Source of the DNA: Coemansia sp. RSA 922
Lineage: Eukaryota > Kickxellomycota > Kickxellomycetes > Kickxellales > Kickxellaceae
DNA: 43,038 bases
Direction: 5' to 3'
NCBI GenBank assembly: GCA_027577415.1
Contig: JANBQS010000059.1
Coordinates: 1 to 43,038 of the forward strand
In this document: one piece after another, positions 27,448 to 37,161 of the stretch
Layout of the letters: each line of letters opens with the position of its first letter
Numbering within the stretch: position 1 is the first letter of the stretch
The notes under the pieces: model-generated
Told to the model about the DNA's origin: nothing
Seen by the model: the letters and a program-made list of their open reading frames with translations, nothing else
The model's database searches: none
Position numbers and translations under genes: made by a program

Positions 27448-27795
27448 ATGTCATTGCCTTTACCACCAATAGAAGACAGAGTCCCTGGTGTAAAATACCA
27501 CATAAAGGTTGAATACCGCGTTGTGACACCATCTCACGAAAATCGACATACAAGCATAGAATACGTCCGTGAGGGTGGAGAAACTGTTGCAGTTTTTGTG
27601 AAAAGAGTTCAAAATACCAGTGAAAGGTGTGCATGGAATATATTCTCAAAAGTAACAAGTGCCCACTTAACCCATGCAGATTGTCTTTCAGGAGCTAATC
27701 CTATTGAAAATACTTTTGACGCAGAGCAGGCTGTAGAGAATAATGGGGGTGTACCTGTTGTTTATTTGAGGAGTGAGTGGCGTAAAGAGGAGTAA
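27448..27795 (+). CDS. Array protein E3, family E
   Basis: 115 residues: RVPGVKYHIKVEYRVV, TSIEYVREGGETVAVFVKRV, SERCAWNIFSKVTSAHLTHADC and LSGANPIENTF, then VPVVYLRSEW and a charged tail (RKEE). Closest to E2 and E4. The CAWN(I/L)F and AHLTxADC stretches are the best conserved parts of the family and may be structurally important. No targeting signal. Confidence 0.82.
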   Translation: MSLPLPPIEDRVPGVKYHIKVEYRVVTPSHENRHTSIEYVREGGETVAVFVKRVQNTSERCAWNIFSKVTSAHLTHADCLSGANPIENTFDAEQAVENNGGVPVVYLRSEWRKEE

Positions 27796-28919
27796 TGATT
27801 AATCATAAATATTTTGCAACCATAGCTGGTAGCATGAGATATGATGCTGCAAAAGTACTGCATCGTATGACGCCCCTGAAATATGTCACACATATAACAT
27901 CCATCTGCTTTTGGTCTTGCATCACCTGCTATAGTCGCACAGGGGCTTTAGACGTGGTTCTCTTGGCTCGTTGTTATCAAAAGTAGCCGCTCTATAGCCC
28001 ACTACTCTGTTAGACTAGGTATTTTGGCATTAGCAGTTTGAAATAGACACAATATAGAACACGTTTACATCAACAACCTCCATTAATCCGTGAAAGTAAA
28101 AGTAAAAGCTGCTAATCAGATCGTAAAGGACTAGTACATGCTAATTCATAATTAACTTGAATTATGTCCAACTGTCTACTTGCACTCTACGCTCCCTCCT
28201 TTTAAGCATCTTTTCCTTGCACTGCCCCAAAATAGAGAGTGGAGACTTCAACACTTGTTCTATTATTAGCTAGGGTAGGATTTCAGCACTGCCCAGTGGG
28301 AGAGAAAAGCACAGCATGTCTCGATTTGGACAAAATCGAAGCCAAAAGTGAGCACTTGCGCCTTTTAGTTGTTTTCCTTTTAAGAAAGGCAGTCAACGGC
28401 GCATGGGCGTAAAATCAGATGGATTTGGCAAGAGAGTGCAAGAGAATCCATTGAAAGCATAGAATTCGTGACTTGCGTCCTTTGAATGTCTTCTTTAAAA
28501 TTTGCAGCAAAAGAATATGTTCTTAGGAGTGCTCCAGCAAATCAGCAAGATGCTCAGCTTTTAGTCCTTTTTGGCACTACTTTTCAAAGAACACGTGGCC
28601 AAAGAAGACTGCAATCTTTATTGCTGTTCAGTTGATTGCACGCTTGTTTCCCATTTTTTGGCCCAGTTTTTCGAAAATTTGCCCTCTAGATGAAGACATT
28701 GTTGTGCTCTCCACCAATCGCCAAGGCTCGTGTTGCTCACAGTCAACAGCTGATGACTTTATGTTTATAAGTGAAAACATGAAGGAGTCCTCCAGTCAAC
28801 GGGAGCTGCCCGACTATAAAATAAGAGCCCACCAGAGGCAGGAATAATTTTTCTCCATCTCATTCCAACTATTCACTTGTCTTACATAGTATTCTTGACA
28901 ATTTACCAATTTGCTAACG
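27796..28919 (+). promoter_or_regulatory. E4 upstream region
   Basis: 1124 bp without a supported gene. Includes the CCATTAATCCGTGAAAG block also seen, diverged, before E2, E3 and E5, then CAGTCAACAGC (28740-28750), CAGTCAACGGGAGCTGCCC from 28793 and TATAAAA (28815-28821), 99 bp before the ATG. Confidence 0.65.
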
Positions 28920-29240
28920 ATGACCGCGACTAAAGACAGAGTTCCTGGTGTGGCTTACAATGTCAAGGTTAGATGCCGCTTTGTTAGTGGCTCGGAGAGG
29001 AGGAAAATTGAGGGCATAGAATATGTCCAAGAGGGTGGTGAAACTGTCGCTAAGTTCATAGGAAAAGCTGTGAACAGAAGTGAAAATTGTTCGTGGAATT
29101 TGTTTGATACAGTTAAAAGCGTTCACTTAACAAAGGCTGATTGTGTTAAGGGATATAATCCCATCACAGGAAATATCATCCCTGATCAGGCCACGGAGAA
29201 AGATGGAGATGTACCTATTCTTTACTTGCTGGTTAATTAG
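28920..29240 (+). CDS. Array protein E4, family E
   Basis: 106 residues from the ATG at 28920, aligned with the E2 start (MTATNERVFGV against MTATKDRVPGV). EGIEYVQEGGETVAKFIGKA, SENCSWNLFDTVKSVHLTKADC and VKGYNPITGNI carry the family marks; the last strand is VPILYLLVN. The near-identical first residues and promoter show that E2 and E4 derive from recent duplication. Function unknown. Confidence 0.82.
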   Translation: MTATKDRVPGVAYNVKVRCRFVSGSERRKIEGIEYVQEGGETVAKFIGKAVNRSENCSWNLFDTVKSVHLTKADCVKGYNPITGNIIPDQATEKDGDVPILYLLVN

Positions 29241-29714
29241 CAAGTTTAGCCTCAATGATCAAACCAGGGTGTTGTACTGCCATAGCTGGCTGCAGTTGCA
29301 CAAGTGATTCAAACTAGTTTCTCTGCCCTCATGCTCTTGAAAGCAGCAGCTCTATTGCTTCATATTATATTAATTTAGGGTTTATTTATTAGAATTCGTA
29401 GTATGAAGCATTCATAATATAGCACAGGTTAGTAGCATATATCTTTATTTAACCATGAAAGAACAAGCACAAGCTGGTAGGCTGGCTGAAAGAAAAATAA
29501 TTTCTACATATCAGTCCAAGGCTGCATCCCCTCAGTAGCGTTTGTCTCTTCTTCTCCCAGGAATATTGCTCAAAGTAAAAAAGGAAAACTCGTGAGAAAA
29601 GAATAGTTCTTTTTAGATGCAACTGTTCAAAGCACAATTGGGCACAAAAAGAAAAATAAAGACACCCTTTTCCGCTCCCCCCCCCCCCACATGCTTTTCC
29701 AACTAGCCAATTTC

Positions 29715-30062
29715 TGTTACTTTGTGAGCGTAGCAAGCTTAGAGCGTATTATATATAAGAGATAATAGCGTAGGGAGAAGCAAGAACAAGAATCTAACTC
29801 TGGATGCAAACGGGCTAATGTTTATATAGCCTTTTTCATGGCCCTTTTCCATAGACGGATATACACCCTTCCCGCTACCATTGGTGTCGCTGAGTCGAGC
29901 CTCTTTGGAGGCGGGCGATCATCTATCAGTGGCGGGTCATTTGGGTGTTGGAAGTCCGGGACATCCGGCAAGCGTGTAGTGTCGTTATGTGGACTATTAG
30001 ACTGGTCATGTGGGTCGCTGCGCTGTCCTTTGATGTGTGTAGCATTAGTGTCTAGCTAACCA
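29715..30062. mobile_element. Probable degenerate LTR or retroelement fragment
   Basis: A 348-bp stretch with a composition unlike its flanks (GC-rich centre) and no counterpart in the homologous E1 promoter. It starts TGTTAC and ends TAACCA. Read on the minus strand it has a TATATAA box, followed by a run containing CTATTATCTC and TATATAATACGCTC that resembles the 3' part of the neighbouring solo LTR. No clean target-site duplication, so the ends are uncertain. Confidence 0.4.
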
Positions 30063-30121
30063 ATCAAATCAAGTTAAATACATGGGCTTTAAAAAGTCGA
30101 CCCTTTTTGGTATTTTTTATT

Positions 30122-30292
30122 TGTTAGTGAATAGATATATGAGCGAATATAAGAGTAAAATATATAAGCGTATGTGAGTAATAGCGAACTAAGGAACCTC
30201 GATACCCATCTTGTGGAGGAGAGGGCCATATTTACTGGCCCACTCAGTGATTGCCGCGGCCAGCCTTGGCTGCCGTCCGTCACGTCCCAACA
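30122..30292. mobile_element. Solo LTR inserted in the E5 promoter
   Basis: 171 bp starting TGTTAG and ending CCAACA, an imperfect inverted terminal repeat of the kind found on LTR retrotransposons. It is flanked by TATT on both sides (30118-30121 and 30293-30296). The uninterrupted paralogous promoter before E1 reads TTTATTCACAATTCC where this locus reads TTTATT / element / TATTCCCAATTTT, which defines the insertion point. No internal retroelement genes are present. Confidence 0.7.
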
Positions 30293-30930
30293 TATTCCCA
30301 ATTTTAAAAAGGAAATCTAAAGAAAAGCAAGAAAGCATCATGTTGTATTTCTTCATTTAAAAAAACTGGTAAAGGTTGCCTCCCTCGTCCTTTTTTCCCC
30401 AGTAAACTGGAAAAAAAAAGAACAAACTGAGAATGCTATTTGTCAGCACCAAAAAGCGGAAGAATTTATTTTTGTACTTTTTTTTTTCTACCCAACCGAA
30501 AGCATACAAAGCACTCATGCAGTTTTTTCAAAGAAAGTCGGCGAACACGGATGCGAAACAGAGCTCGAGTGCGCCTTTTCTTCTCCAACAAAGGCAAGCA
30601 CTTCCTTTGGGGCGCTCTTCTCCAAAAGGAAATTGTACAATGAATGACGTGATTGTGCTTATTGTGAAACAACCAAAGGAAACAAACATCATTTGTACGT
30701 CATTTTCTACTACTTTATGACATATTTGACACGTATTCTTTTCCCTACAAAAAAGATAGGCTAGCTCTCAGTCAACGGGTTAAGATTGTTTTTTTTTTTT
30801 CGTAAGCAGGAGCTTGAAAATAATTCCTTCAGTCGATAGGGAAGCCCAACTATAAAAATAAGAATGCACTGGAGGCAGGAATAATTTGTTTCTTCATTTC
30901 ATTCCAAAATATTCTTGACAATTTAACAAT

Positions 30931-31245
30931 ATGCTAGCAACGAATACAGTGACGGCAGTTCAAGTTTCATTCTGTGTTGTTGACAAGCAAAGACAGAGAA
31001 CAATATCTACCTGCATATCTTGGGTTTCTCCGAAGGGAAATGTAGGTCAAAATTTAAAAGAAGCGTTAGAAAAAGAAAGAGAGACATACAAGTTCACAAT
31101 TGACAAGGAGACAAAATTGTTCTATTGTGAGGATGATTGTATTAGCAAGAACAACCCTATAGGTGCAGAATTCGATCTCTCCAAACCCAAGGACCCAGAA
31201 CTAGGTAGATATATTATATATGCTGAGGGAGAAATAGCTGACTGA
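30931..31245 (+). CDS. Array protein E5, family E
   Basis: 104 residues: strand VQVSFCVVDK, strand ISTCISWVSPK, helix NLKEALEKERETYKF, strand ETKLFYCEDDC, signature CISKNNPIGAEF, final strand RYIIYAEGEI. Sister of E1 in both protein (VSPK, PIxxxF) and promoter. The last plus-strand gene of the array, converging on the multicopper oxidase. Its promoter carries an LTR insertion, so its expression may differ from E1. Confidence 0.8.
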   Translation: MLATNTVTAVQVSFCVVDKQRQRTISTCISWVSPKGNVGQNLKEALEKERETYKFTIDKETKLFYCEDDCISKNNPIGAEFDLSKPKDPELGRYIIYAEGEIAD

Positions 31246-31409
31246 GATGCAGAAAGGCATACTCGTGTTCTCTGCAAAGCTAACTAATGATTGGCTATAT
31301 TTCATTAACTAGACATGTAATGCATGTAATTCAAGACAAGTAATGATTCTGCATGTTTGCTTATAGTTTATTACTTTAAATCAAATTTATCAATAAATAG
31401 ATATTTCTC

Positions 31410-33044
31410 CTAGTTTGGTACAGGAGGTAATCCAGTAAGGTTGAATCCCAAGTTTCCGGCGCCATTCCCCGATGTAACAATCCCCTGTCTCTGGCACATA
31501 TCGATAAGCGCTTGTGGAATAGCCTGTTCCCTTTGCAGGACATCGGGAGCCTCCACAAACAAGACGGCCAAGCCCATGGCAAAATGTACATCCATATGAC
31601 AATGGAACATCCACACACCGGGATTATCGGCACAGAAACGGACCTTTGCATAATGAAACGCAGGGACAACAAATGTATCACGACGCATCGGCCACTCTGA
31701 AAAAGTTCTTACTGGAATAGGTGGTGCTTCAGGATCGGCCGGAATTCCAGAGGGTCCGTACTCGATAACCTGGAATGCATGGCCATGTAGGTGCATAGCG
31801 TGATCGAGAATAGTCGGGTTATGTACGATAATTTCAACTACTTCGCCGAGTCGCAATACGTGCGCGCGTGTCTGCGGACCGTATACCGTACTGTTTAGTG
31901 CGAGGTCTCCCATAGTAAACGCCGAGAAGAGCGGAGGAACTAGTGGCGGCTGGAACGGAATATCGTCGAGAATAGCCAACGTTATGTTGTTGGAATATTT
32001 CTTGCTACTAATCGTCCATTCAAACGTCCTGTCCACCGACAGTACTGGTTCCCTGTCCAATGCCTTAAGTATTATGTCGTCGGACCATACGAATAGGCGG
32101 TCGTCGGTCTGCGCAAATGTCTTTACGGGTGCACCTGCCTTGTACTCGATAAGGCCTTGGTAGTAACGCGGATTCATACCGGGAATGAACGGCACAAAAT
32201 TGGCATACAGCGTGGCATTATACTGGTAATTGTACAGGTCAGTGTCCCGTGCTGTGACTACCGCCGAGTAACGCTGCCCTGGACCCAAATCCAAACCGTC
32301 GACGCTATGTGGCACCGAGTCTATGCCGTCCGCCTCGATGATCTGGAGCTGGTGACCGGGCAGACTGAACTTGAACCACTCGGTAGACGACATATTGATC
32401 ACACGCAAACGGTACTTTTTCCCCGGTACAAACGTAATCGGCGTAGTTTCGTTACCATTAATTCCGTTAATCAGACCATAGGGAAAGGAGGGCGGCGGTG
32501 GGAAGGGGACAAGCGGGTTGAGTACTTCCTCCATGCGAACTTTAAACTCGTTCACGTACCACTCCTCTAGCGAAATAAGCATATCTTCATCGTAGTCCAG
32601 GACTGCTGGCTCTGTATCGTAAACAACTAGTGGCGTGCGCAGACCGTCGACATTCTGGTGATTGTAGTGGCCGTGAATCCAAAACGTGCCTGCTTGGTCC
32701 GCGTTAATTTCGTATGTGAAATTATCGCCTGGTGGTATCCCGCATTGCGTGATTAGGCCTGCACCGTCCATGTAGCTAGTGCCCTTCTGGAATAACCCGT
32801 GAGCGTGAATCGATGTCGGCACATCTAGCGAATTGTGTACGTTGATAACTAGTATGTCGCCTTTGGTCGCGTATACTGGTGGGAATGGCAATTGACCGTT
32901 GACGCCTATTGCGCGACGAGTTGTGTATCCGTCGCGATTGACATTCAAATATCCAATGTCCCAGTCATGAACTACACGCGCCGCTTGGCCAAGTAGCAAG
33001 GTGGCAGCGGCTACTAAAGTAAAGCCCAGCAGTGCTCGATACAT
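31410..33044 (-). CDS. Secreted multicopper oxidase (Fet3/laccase-like)
   Basis: 544 residues from the ATG at 33044, which opens a signal peptide (1-22, ending LLLGQAA). Upstream in-frame Met codons lie beyond the TATA box and are rejected. Three cupredoxin domains; all four copper motifs are present: HAHG (80-83), HGHYNHQ (124-130), HLHGHAFQ (418-425) and HCHMDVH (481-487). The type 1 axial position looks like Leu491 or thereabouts (HFAMGL). PMRRDTFVVP (452-461) and EEWY (160-163, near the acidic residue used for iron in Fet3) point to the Fet3/ascomycete MCO side rather than basidiomycete laccase, but there is no C-terminal membrane helix, so it would be a soluble secreted ferroxidase or phenol oxidase. 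Several N-x-S/T glycosylation sites. Confidence 0.88.
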   Translation of the reverse strand: MYRALLGFTLVAAATLLLGQAARVVHDWDIGYLNVNRDGYTTRRAIGVNGQLPFPPVYATKGDILVINVHNSLDVPTSIHAHGLFQKGTSYMDGAGLITQCGIPPGDNFTYEINADQAGTFWIHGHYNHQNVDGLRTPLVVYDTEPAVLDYDEDMLISLEEWYVNEFKVRMEEVLNPLVPFPPPPSFPYGLINGINGNETTPITFVPGKKYRLRVINMSSTEWFKFSLPGHQLQIIEADGIDSVPHSVDGLDLGPGQRYSAVVTARDTDLYNYQYNATLYANFVPFIPGMNPRYYQGLIEYKAGAPVKTFAQTDDRLFVWSDDIILKALDREPVLSVDRTFEWTISSKKYSNNITLAILDDIPFQPPLVPPLFSAFTMGDLALNSTVYGPQTRAHVLRLGEVVEIIVHNPTILDHAMHLHGHAFQVIEYGPSGIPADPEAPPIPVRTFSEWPMRRDTFVVPAFHYAKVRFCADNPGVWMFHCHMDVHFAMGLAVLFVEAPDVLQREQAIPQALIDMCQRQGIVTSGNGAGNLGFNLTGLPPVPN

Positions 33045-33552
33045 TATAGAGCGACGAATGAAGAGATGTGATAAAGTAATGGCGACTTGTATGGAATATT
33101 TTATGAGAGATGATGAACGGGGTTTCAGGCATTTGTATTTATATAGGGAGGAATGCCTCCCCGACCCGTCGTACCCAAGAGTAAATACATTCTTGGCTTT
33201 AGATAACATCTTGGTATGTCACAAGGCGTCGTCTGAGCGATAGAAGAAAAAGAAGAAAAACAAAGACAATTGTCAAAAAATCATGGCTTGCAGGGAGCTA
33301 TTTTTTTTCTCTCACTACGCTCGCAAGACAACTACTATATATAAAAAAGAGAACACATGCAAAATACATCTTGGCATTGTCCGCCACACTTGGTCACAAT
33401 GTATTTCTTGGCTCTTTAAAAAGTTGATTTATTCGACTAAATTCCCCACAAGCATAATTCAACCTTGTAATAATAGACTAGTGTTCAATAGAACAGAATA
33501 CCTTTTTGGTTGCTTACTTTATAATCTATTTATGTACTTGATATTTTTCCTT
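33045..33552 (-). promoter_or_regulatory. Multicopper oxidase promoter and catalase 3' flank
   Basis: 508 bp. On the minus strand a TATATAAA box (33138-33145) lies about 95 bp before the oxidase ATG. The rest, up to the catalase stop, is AT-rich with no gene seen. Confidence 0.6.
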
Positions 33553-35073
33553 TTATAGTCCAGATTTGTGCTCTTTCAAGAACGTCTCTACACGAGACCC
33601 AAACTCACTGTCGATACGCTTGAGATGTGGCAAGATATTACGCTGGAAAGCGGGCTTTGCCTGAGCGATACTTCCAGCTATATTGTCGACCAGGTCTTGC
33701 TGCTCCTTGGCATCAAGCAAACGATACAAGGCGCGCGGCTGATCAAAGTCCTCGTCAGTCAGCTTGTAGCTGTGACGACCAATAATACCCTCAACCGATG
33801 ACTTTGTATCGATCTCACGCGTTTCATGTGCCTCTTGTGGTCCGCCAAACGAATTGGGCTCGTAGTTGGGCAGACGTCCGCCATTAGTGCCGAAACACAT
33901 GGGTCCGTCGCGCTGCTGGTTCCTCACACTGTCCTGGGGACTGTTAATAGGCAGCTGGAGATAGTTGGCGCCCAGACGGTGGCGGTGAGTATCAGGGTAG
34001 CTGAACAGCCGGCCCTGAAGCATGCGGTCAGGAGAGGGCGCAATACCTGGAACCATGTGGGAGGGCGAAAACGCGGCTTGCTCGACCTCGGCAAAGTAGT
34101 TCTCGGGGTTGCGATCCAATACCATACGGCCGACCTCGTGTAGCGGGAAGTCCTTCTGGCTGACGACCTTGGTGACATCAAACGGATTGTACTTGAACTT
34201 CATCGCATCCTCCTCGGTAAAGATCTGGATAGAAACGGTCCATGATGGGTGGTCGCCACGCTCGATCGCCTCGAATAGGTCCTGGGTTGCATAGTCGGGA
34301 TTGGTGCCAGTTAACTCGGCGGCCTTCTGCGCAGTCAAATTCTTGATCCCTTGGTCAGTGCGGAAGTGCCACTTGACGTAGTGGAAGGACCCGTCTGCCT
34401 TGACTAGCTTTAGCGTGTGGCTCGAGTACCCGTGCATGTGGCGGAACCCGTCGGGCGTACCGCGATTGGAGAACAGAATCATGACCTGATGCAGGGCCTC
34501 GGGCACATGCGACCAAAAATCCCACTGCATATCGGGGTTCTTCAAATGAGTCCTAGGGTCGCGCTTCTGAGTATGAATAAAGTCGGGGAACTTGAGTGGG
34601 TCGCGGATAAAGAATATAGGCGTGTTATTGCCGACCATATCCCAGTTGCCCTCCTCAGTATAAAACTTGATAGCAAAGCCGCGCGGGTCGCGTGCAGTGT
34701 CTGGCGACCCCGATTCGCCGCCAACAGTAGAAAAGCGCGCGAAAATGGGCGTGCGCTTACCGACCTCGCTTAGGAATTTGGCGCAAGTAAGGTGGCTAAT
34801 GTCCTTGGTTACCTCAAAGTATCCGTGTGCGCCGGCACCCTTGGCATGGACTACGCGTTCAGGGATACGCTCGCGGTCGAAGCGTGCTAGTTTGTCAATA
34901 TGATGAAAATCTTGCACCAATACGGGTCCATAGTACCCGGCTGTCTGCGACGTCTGGTTACTCGGCACGGGGTTGCCAGAGCCGGTCGTCAATGTGCCCA
35001 AGTTGCCGTTGAGTGGTAGGTCAGTCGACGTGGCGGCCGTGGGGTTGGCCTTGTTGGTGGTAGGCGGAATCAT
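33553..35073 (-). CDS. Monofunctional haem catalase
   Basis: 506 residues from the ATG at 35073, a typical small-subunit catalase (2 H2O2 to O2 and water). Visible are the active-site His in [15 protein letters not shown] (about 76), the Asn in [11 protein letters not shown] (about 149), the proximal haem Tyr in [14 protein letters not shown] (about 359), and the [13 protein letters not shown] and [10 protein letters not shown] segments. An N-terminal extension of about 45 Ser/Thr/Asn/Pro-rich residues precedes the core and is not a convincing mitochondrial presequence. The C-terminus is HKSGL: SGL lacks the basic residue of a canonical PTS1, so peroxisomal targeting is possible but weak. GC-rich core-gene codon use. 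Same strand as the multicopper oxidase, 508 bp upstream of it. Confidence 0.95.
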   Translation of the reverse strand: MIPPTTNKANPTAATSTDLPLNGNLGTLTTGSGNPVPSNQTSQTAGYYGPVLVQDFHHIDKLARFDRERIPERVVHAKGAGAHGYFEVTKDISHLTCAKFLSEVGKRTPIFARFSTVGGESGSPDTARDPRGFAIKFYTEEGNWDMVGNNTPIFFIRDPLKFPDFIHTQKRDPRTHLKNPDMQWDFWSHVPEALHQVMILFSNRGTPDGFRHMHGYSSHTLKLVKADGSFHYVKWHFRTDQGIKNLTAQKAAELTGTNPDYATQDLFEAIERGDHPSWTVSIQIFTEEDAMKFKYNPFDVTKVVSQKDFPLHEVGRMVLDRNPENYFAEVEQAAFSPSHMVPGIAPSPDRMLQGRLFSYPDTHRHRLGANYLQLPINSPQDSVRNQQRDGPMCFGTNGGRLPNYEPNSFGGPQEAHETREIDTKSSVEGIIGRHSYKLTDEDFDQPRALYRLLDAKEQQDLVDNIAGSIAQAKPAFQRNILPHLKRIDSEFGSRVETFLKEHKSGL

Positions 35074-35838
35074 AATCAAAAAGGAAAAAAAAAATATTTC
35101 AATAAAGTCAGAGAAAGTTATGTTAGAGATGAACGGAGAGATTGATGGGAAAATACGAGGTTGGTTATTTATACTGGCGACTTTTTTCGCCCAAAGATTA
35201 GATGAGTAAGTAGGACTAGGGTTTGGGTGGAAAAGCTTGACTGCTCATGCAAAACAAATGTAGAGTGACGAATAGTCCAGACCCCGTGTCTCCGTCAAGA
35301 CCCAGACAATAAACATTTCATGCATGCGTGGATTTCGCTCTGGCCATTACTATAAATTCAAGGTAATTTAGGCGCTCTTCTTGTGATTGGCAAAAAAAAG
35401 GCATACACGATAACATTCCCCCTTCTTGGACATAAATGCTTATGTCTGCGTTTGGTACGGAGCCGGTGAGCCAAATCACACAGCCACTCACGCAGAAAAT
35501 TGGAAACGAAGAAAGGCCTGTCAACAATATGTACTACTTTTTTCTTTCTTCACTCAAGCTCTTTTCCATTTTGTTTTCTCGCCTTCTAGACATACAGTAT
35601 CCCTGTTGACCAGGGGTTTGTTGGCTATTTATACGTTGATATATTGTATATGTAGACACTAAGATGTGACACCTGAGCGACAAGTAACTTTAAACTATAA
35701 ACTTGGAGTAAACTACCATTCAATATCTAACTCGCAAAATACCCTCAGAACGTATTATTGCTCACTATACGCCAAGTCGCCAGCTGCCGTGATGTGTTGC
35801 ACGTGGATCTACCAATTAATGGGGACTTGAAATCTTAA
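35074..35838. promoter_or_regulatory. Catalase upstream region / end of minus-strand B block
   Basis: 765 bp. The first 100 bp upstream of the catalase ATG hold A/T runs; GGTTATTTATACTGG (about 35161-35175) may contain its TATA element (minus strand TATAAAT). GCTTGACTGCTCATGC (35235-35250) resembles the array element. No gene seen in the rest. Confidence 0.4.
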
Positions 35839-36240
35839 CTACTGGAATCTGATACCTTCGCTTTTCATGAGAGCAAGGACTTTCCTGCAGTATGCTTTAG
35901 GATCATTTTTATATTCTTTCTCGATATCGTTTCTCAAGCCCACAATGACACACAGAGGGTTAAAACCCACAGGATCACTGCGTAGACTCATAATCTCACC
36001 AGTAAGCTCACCAGACCCATTGTAAACACAAATAACAATATATTCCTTTACAAGTTCCCCAGCCCTATCCATCTTTGTAGAGACATATGAAAGGGGCACC
36101 TTCTTATTTTCTATGTCCTCCCTGTATTTGTTTACAGCCTGGAAGACACAATCAGTCATGGAATTATGACAAGGAGAATCATGATCTTGTGAAAACTGGT
36201 AACCGTCGTTCTTAAACATAGCAATTGTAGTCGTGGACAT
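35839..36240 (-). CDS. Array protein B3, family B
   Basis: 133 residues from the ATG at 36240. Divergent member: the C-terminal core EYIVICVYNGSGEL...FNPLCVIVGLRN keeps the family strands (VxVY, C-V-I-V-G-L) and the C-terminal helix (KAYCRKVLALMKSEG), but SNGK is replaced by STKMDRAGE and YSVY by YIVI. A helix region VFQAVNKYREDI occupies the place of YFCxAIxxY. Intracellular; function unknown. Confidence 0.77.
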   Translation of the reverse strand: MSTTTIAMFKNDGYQFSQDHDSPCHNSMTDCVFQAVNKYREDIENKKVPLSYVSTKMDRAGELVKEYIVICVYNGSGELTGEIMSLRSDPVGFNPLCVIVGLRNDIEKEYKNDPKAYCRKVLALMKSEGIRFQ

Positions 36241-37161
36241 CGTTGGTATTAAACTATTTCTGAGAAAATCAAATTGGGTCAGAGTATGTAAAAGTGGTAT
36301 GGAATGAAGAGAGAGGAAAAATAAAAAATTGGCCAGCAAAAAACACTTCTTTTATATGTGCGGTTGGAGGGGCTGTAGACATGACTGTAGCAATGGTTTA
36401 CAAAAAAGTTTTATTAGCCTCCAGGCTTACAATCAAGTACTTCAGTGCTCCACCTCCAAGTCAAGGCAACAGCTGATATACTCGCAATTAACAGAAAAAT
36501 TATGTTTGGCTGAAACGCAGCTACTAAAAATAAGACCTGTCAAAGGAAACATTCAAAGAAAGCAATAGTAGCGCCCCAATCAAGCGCATCCATTCTGTGC
36601 GTATTCAAGCCTTGCAAGTTGTCTGTCAAAGGAATCTTTAAAAGAAAGCAGCAGAAGCAACCCAATCAAGCGCATCCACTCAGTGCATGTTCAAGTCTCG
36701 CAAGTTGCATGTCAAAGGAAGCATTCAAAGAACATTTTGGTACTAAGAAACAAAGAACATCCCCAAAAATAAGAGGATGGAAAGAGCATCTGTGAGGGGT
36801 CTGAAAGAGAGCAGAAAATATCTCAACCCCTACTTCTTGTCTCCACTTAATGTTCGACCCAATTATCTGACCTGTCACTGATTCTTTTACTTGCTTCTGC
36901 GTGGTCGACTAAGAAGAATGCTCAGAATTTGTCAGTACAAGCTCTTTATTTTCAACTAGAAAAAGCTCGAATAAGTGAGTTAAAAGATACAACTAGTCAA
37001 CTGTACTAACTATGCGGCTTAAAAAACGAGAACCCTTATATATCCCAAAATGCTTGGTAGCATTGATAGGCCATGTAATAATTTTGCGAATGCAGAGTTT
37101 CGCTGGACTTCTCACTATTCCCCCTAGCACCAGTGTTAGAAGGGTGAACTATGACACCACA
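36241..37161 (-). promoter_or_regulatory. B3 upstream region
   Basis: Minus-strand TATA box (TATAAAA complement at 36350-36356) about 110 bp before the B3 ATG, preceded by CGCACATATAAAAG as in B1 and B7. 36540-36850 holds the family B repeat. The remainder, 36860-37161, holds no gene. Confidence 0.6.
36540..36850 (-). repeat. Family B upstream repeat, copy 3, with internal tandem duplication
   Basis: Blocks as in copy 1 but reverse complemented: CTTCTTGTCTCCACTTA at one end, GAACATCCCCAAAAATAAG in the middle. An inner part of about 85 bp (GTCAAAGGAA...CCCAATCAAGCGCATCCA...TTGCAAGTTG) occurs twice in tandem (about 36538-36620 and 36621-36705), with a third start of the block after it. Confidence 0.75.

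Larger units (their letters stand above)
29241..30930 (+). promoter_or_regulatory. E5 upstream region, interrupted by LTR-like insertions
   Basis: 1690 bp. The segment homologous to the E1 promoter is split: 30083-30121 on the left, 30293-30890 on the right. Between and before them lie two LTR-like elements (separate entries). A C-run of 13 lies near 29678-29690. Core promoter: CAGTCAACGGG (30769-30779), CAGTCGATAGGGAAGCCC (30830-30847), TATAAAAA (30851-30858), 73 bp before the E5 ATG. Confidence 0.65.

Noticed and set aside
8648..31245. Crinkler (CRN) effectors as the identity of the array proteins
   Set aside because: CRN headers are also ubiquitin-like, but the LFLAK-type motif and large C-terminal effector domains are absent.
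32157..32570. 137-codon ORF on the plus strand within the multicopper oxidase
   Set aside because: Antisense shadow of a gene with all four copper motifs.
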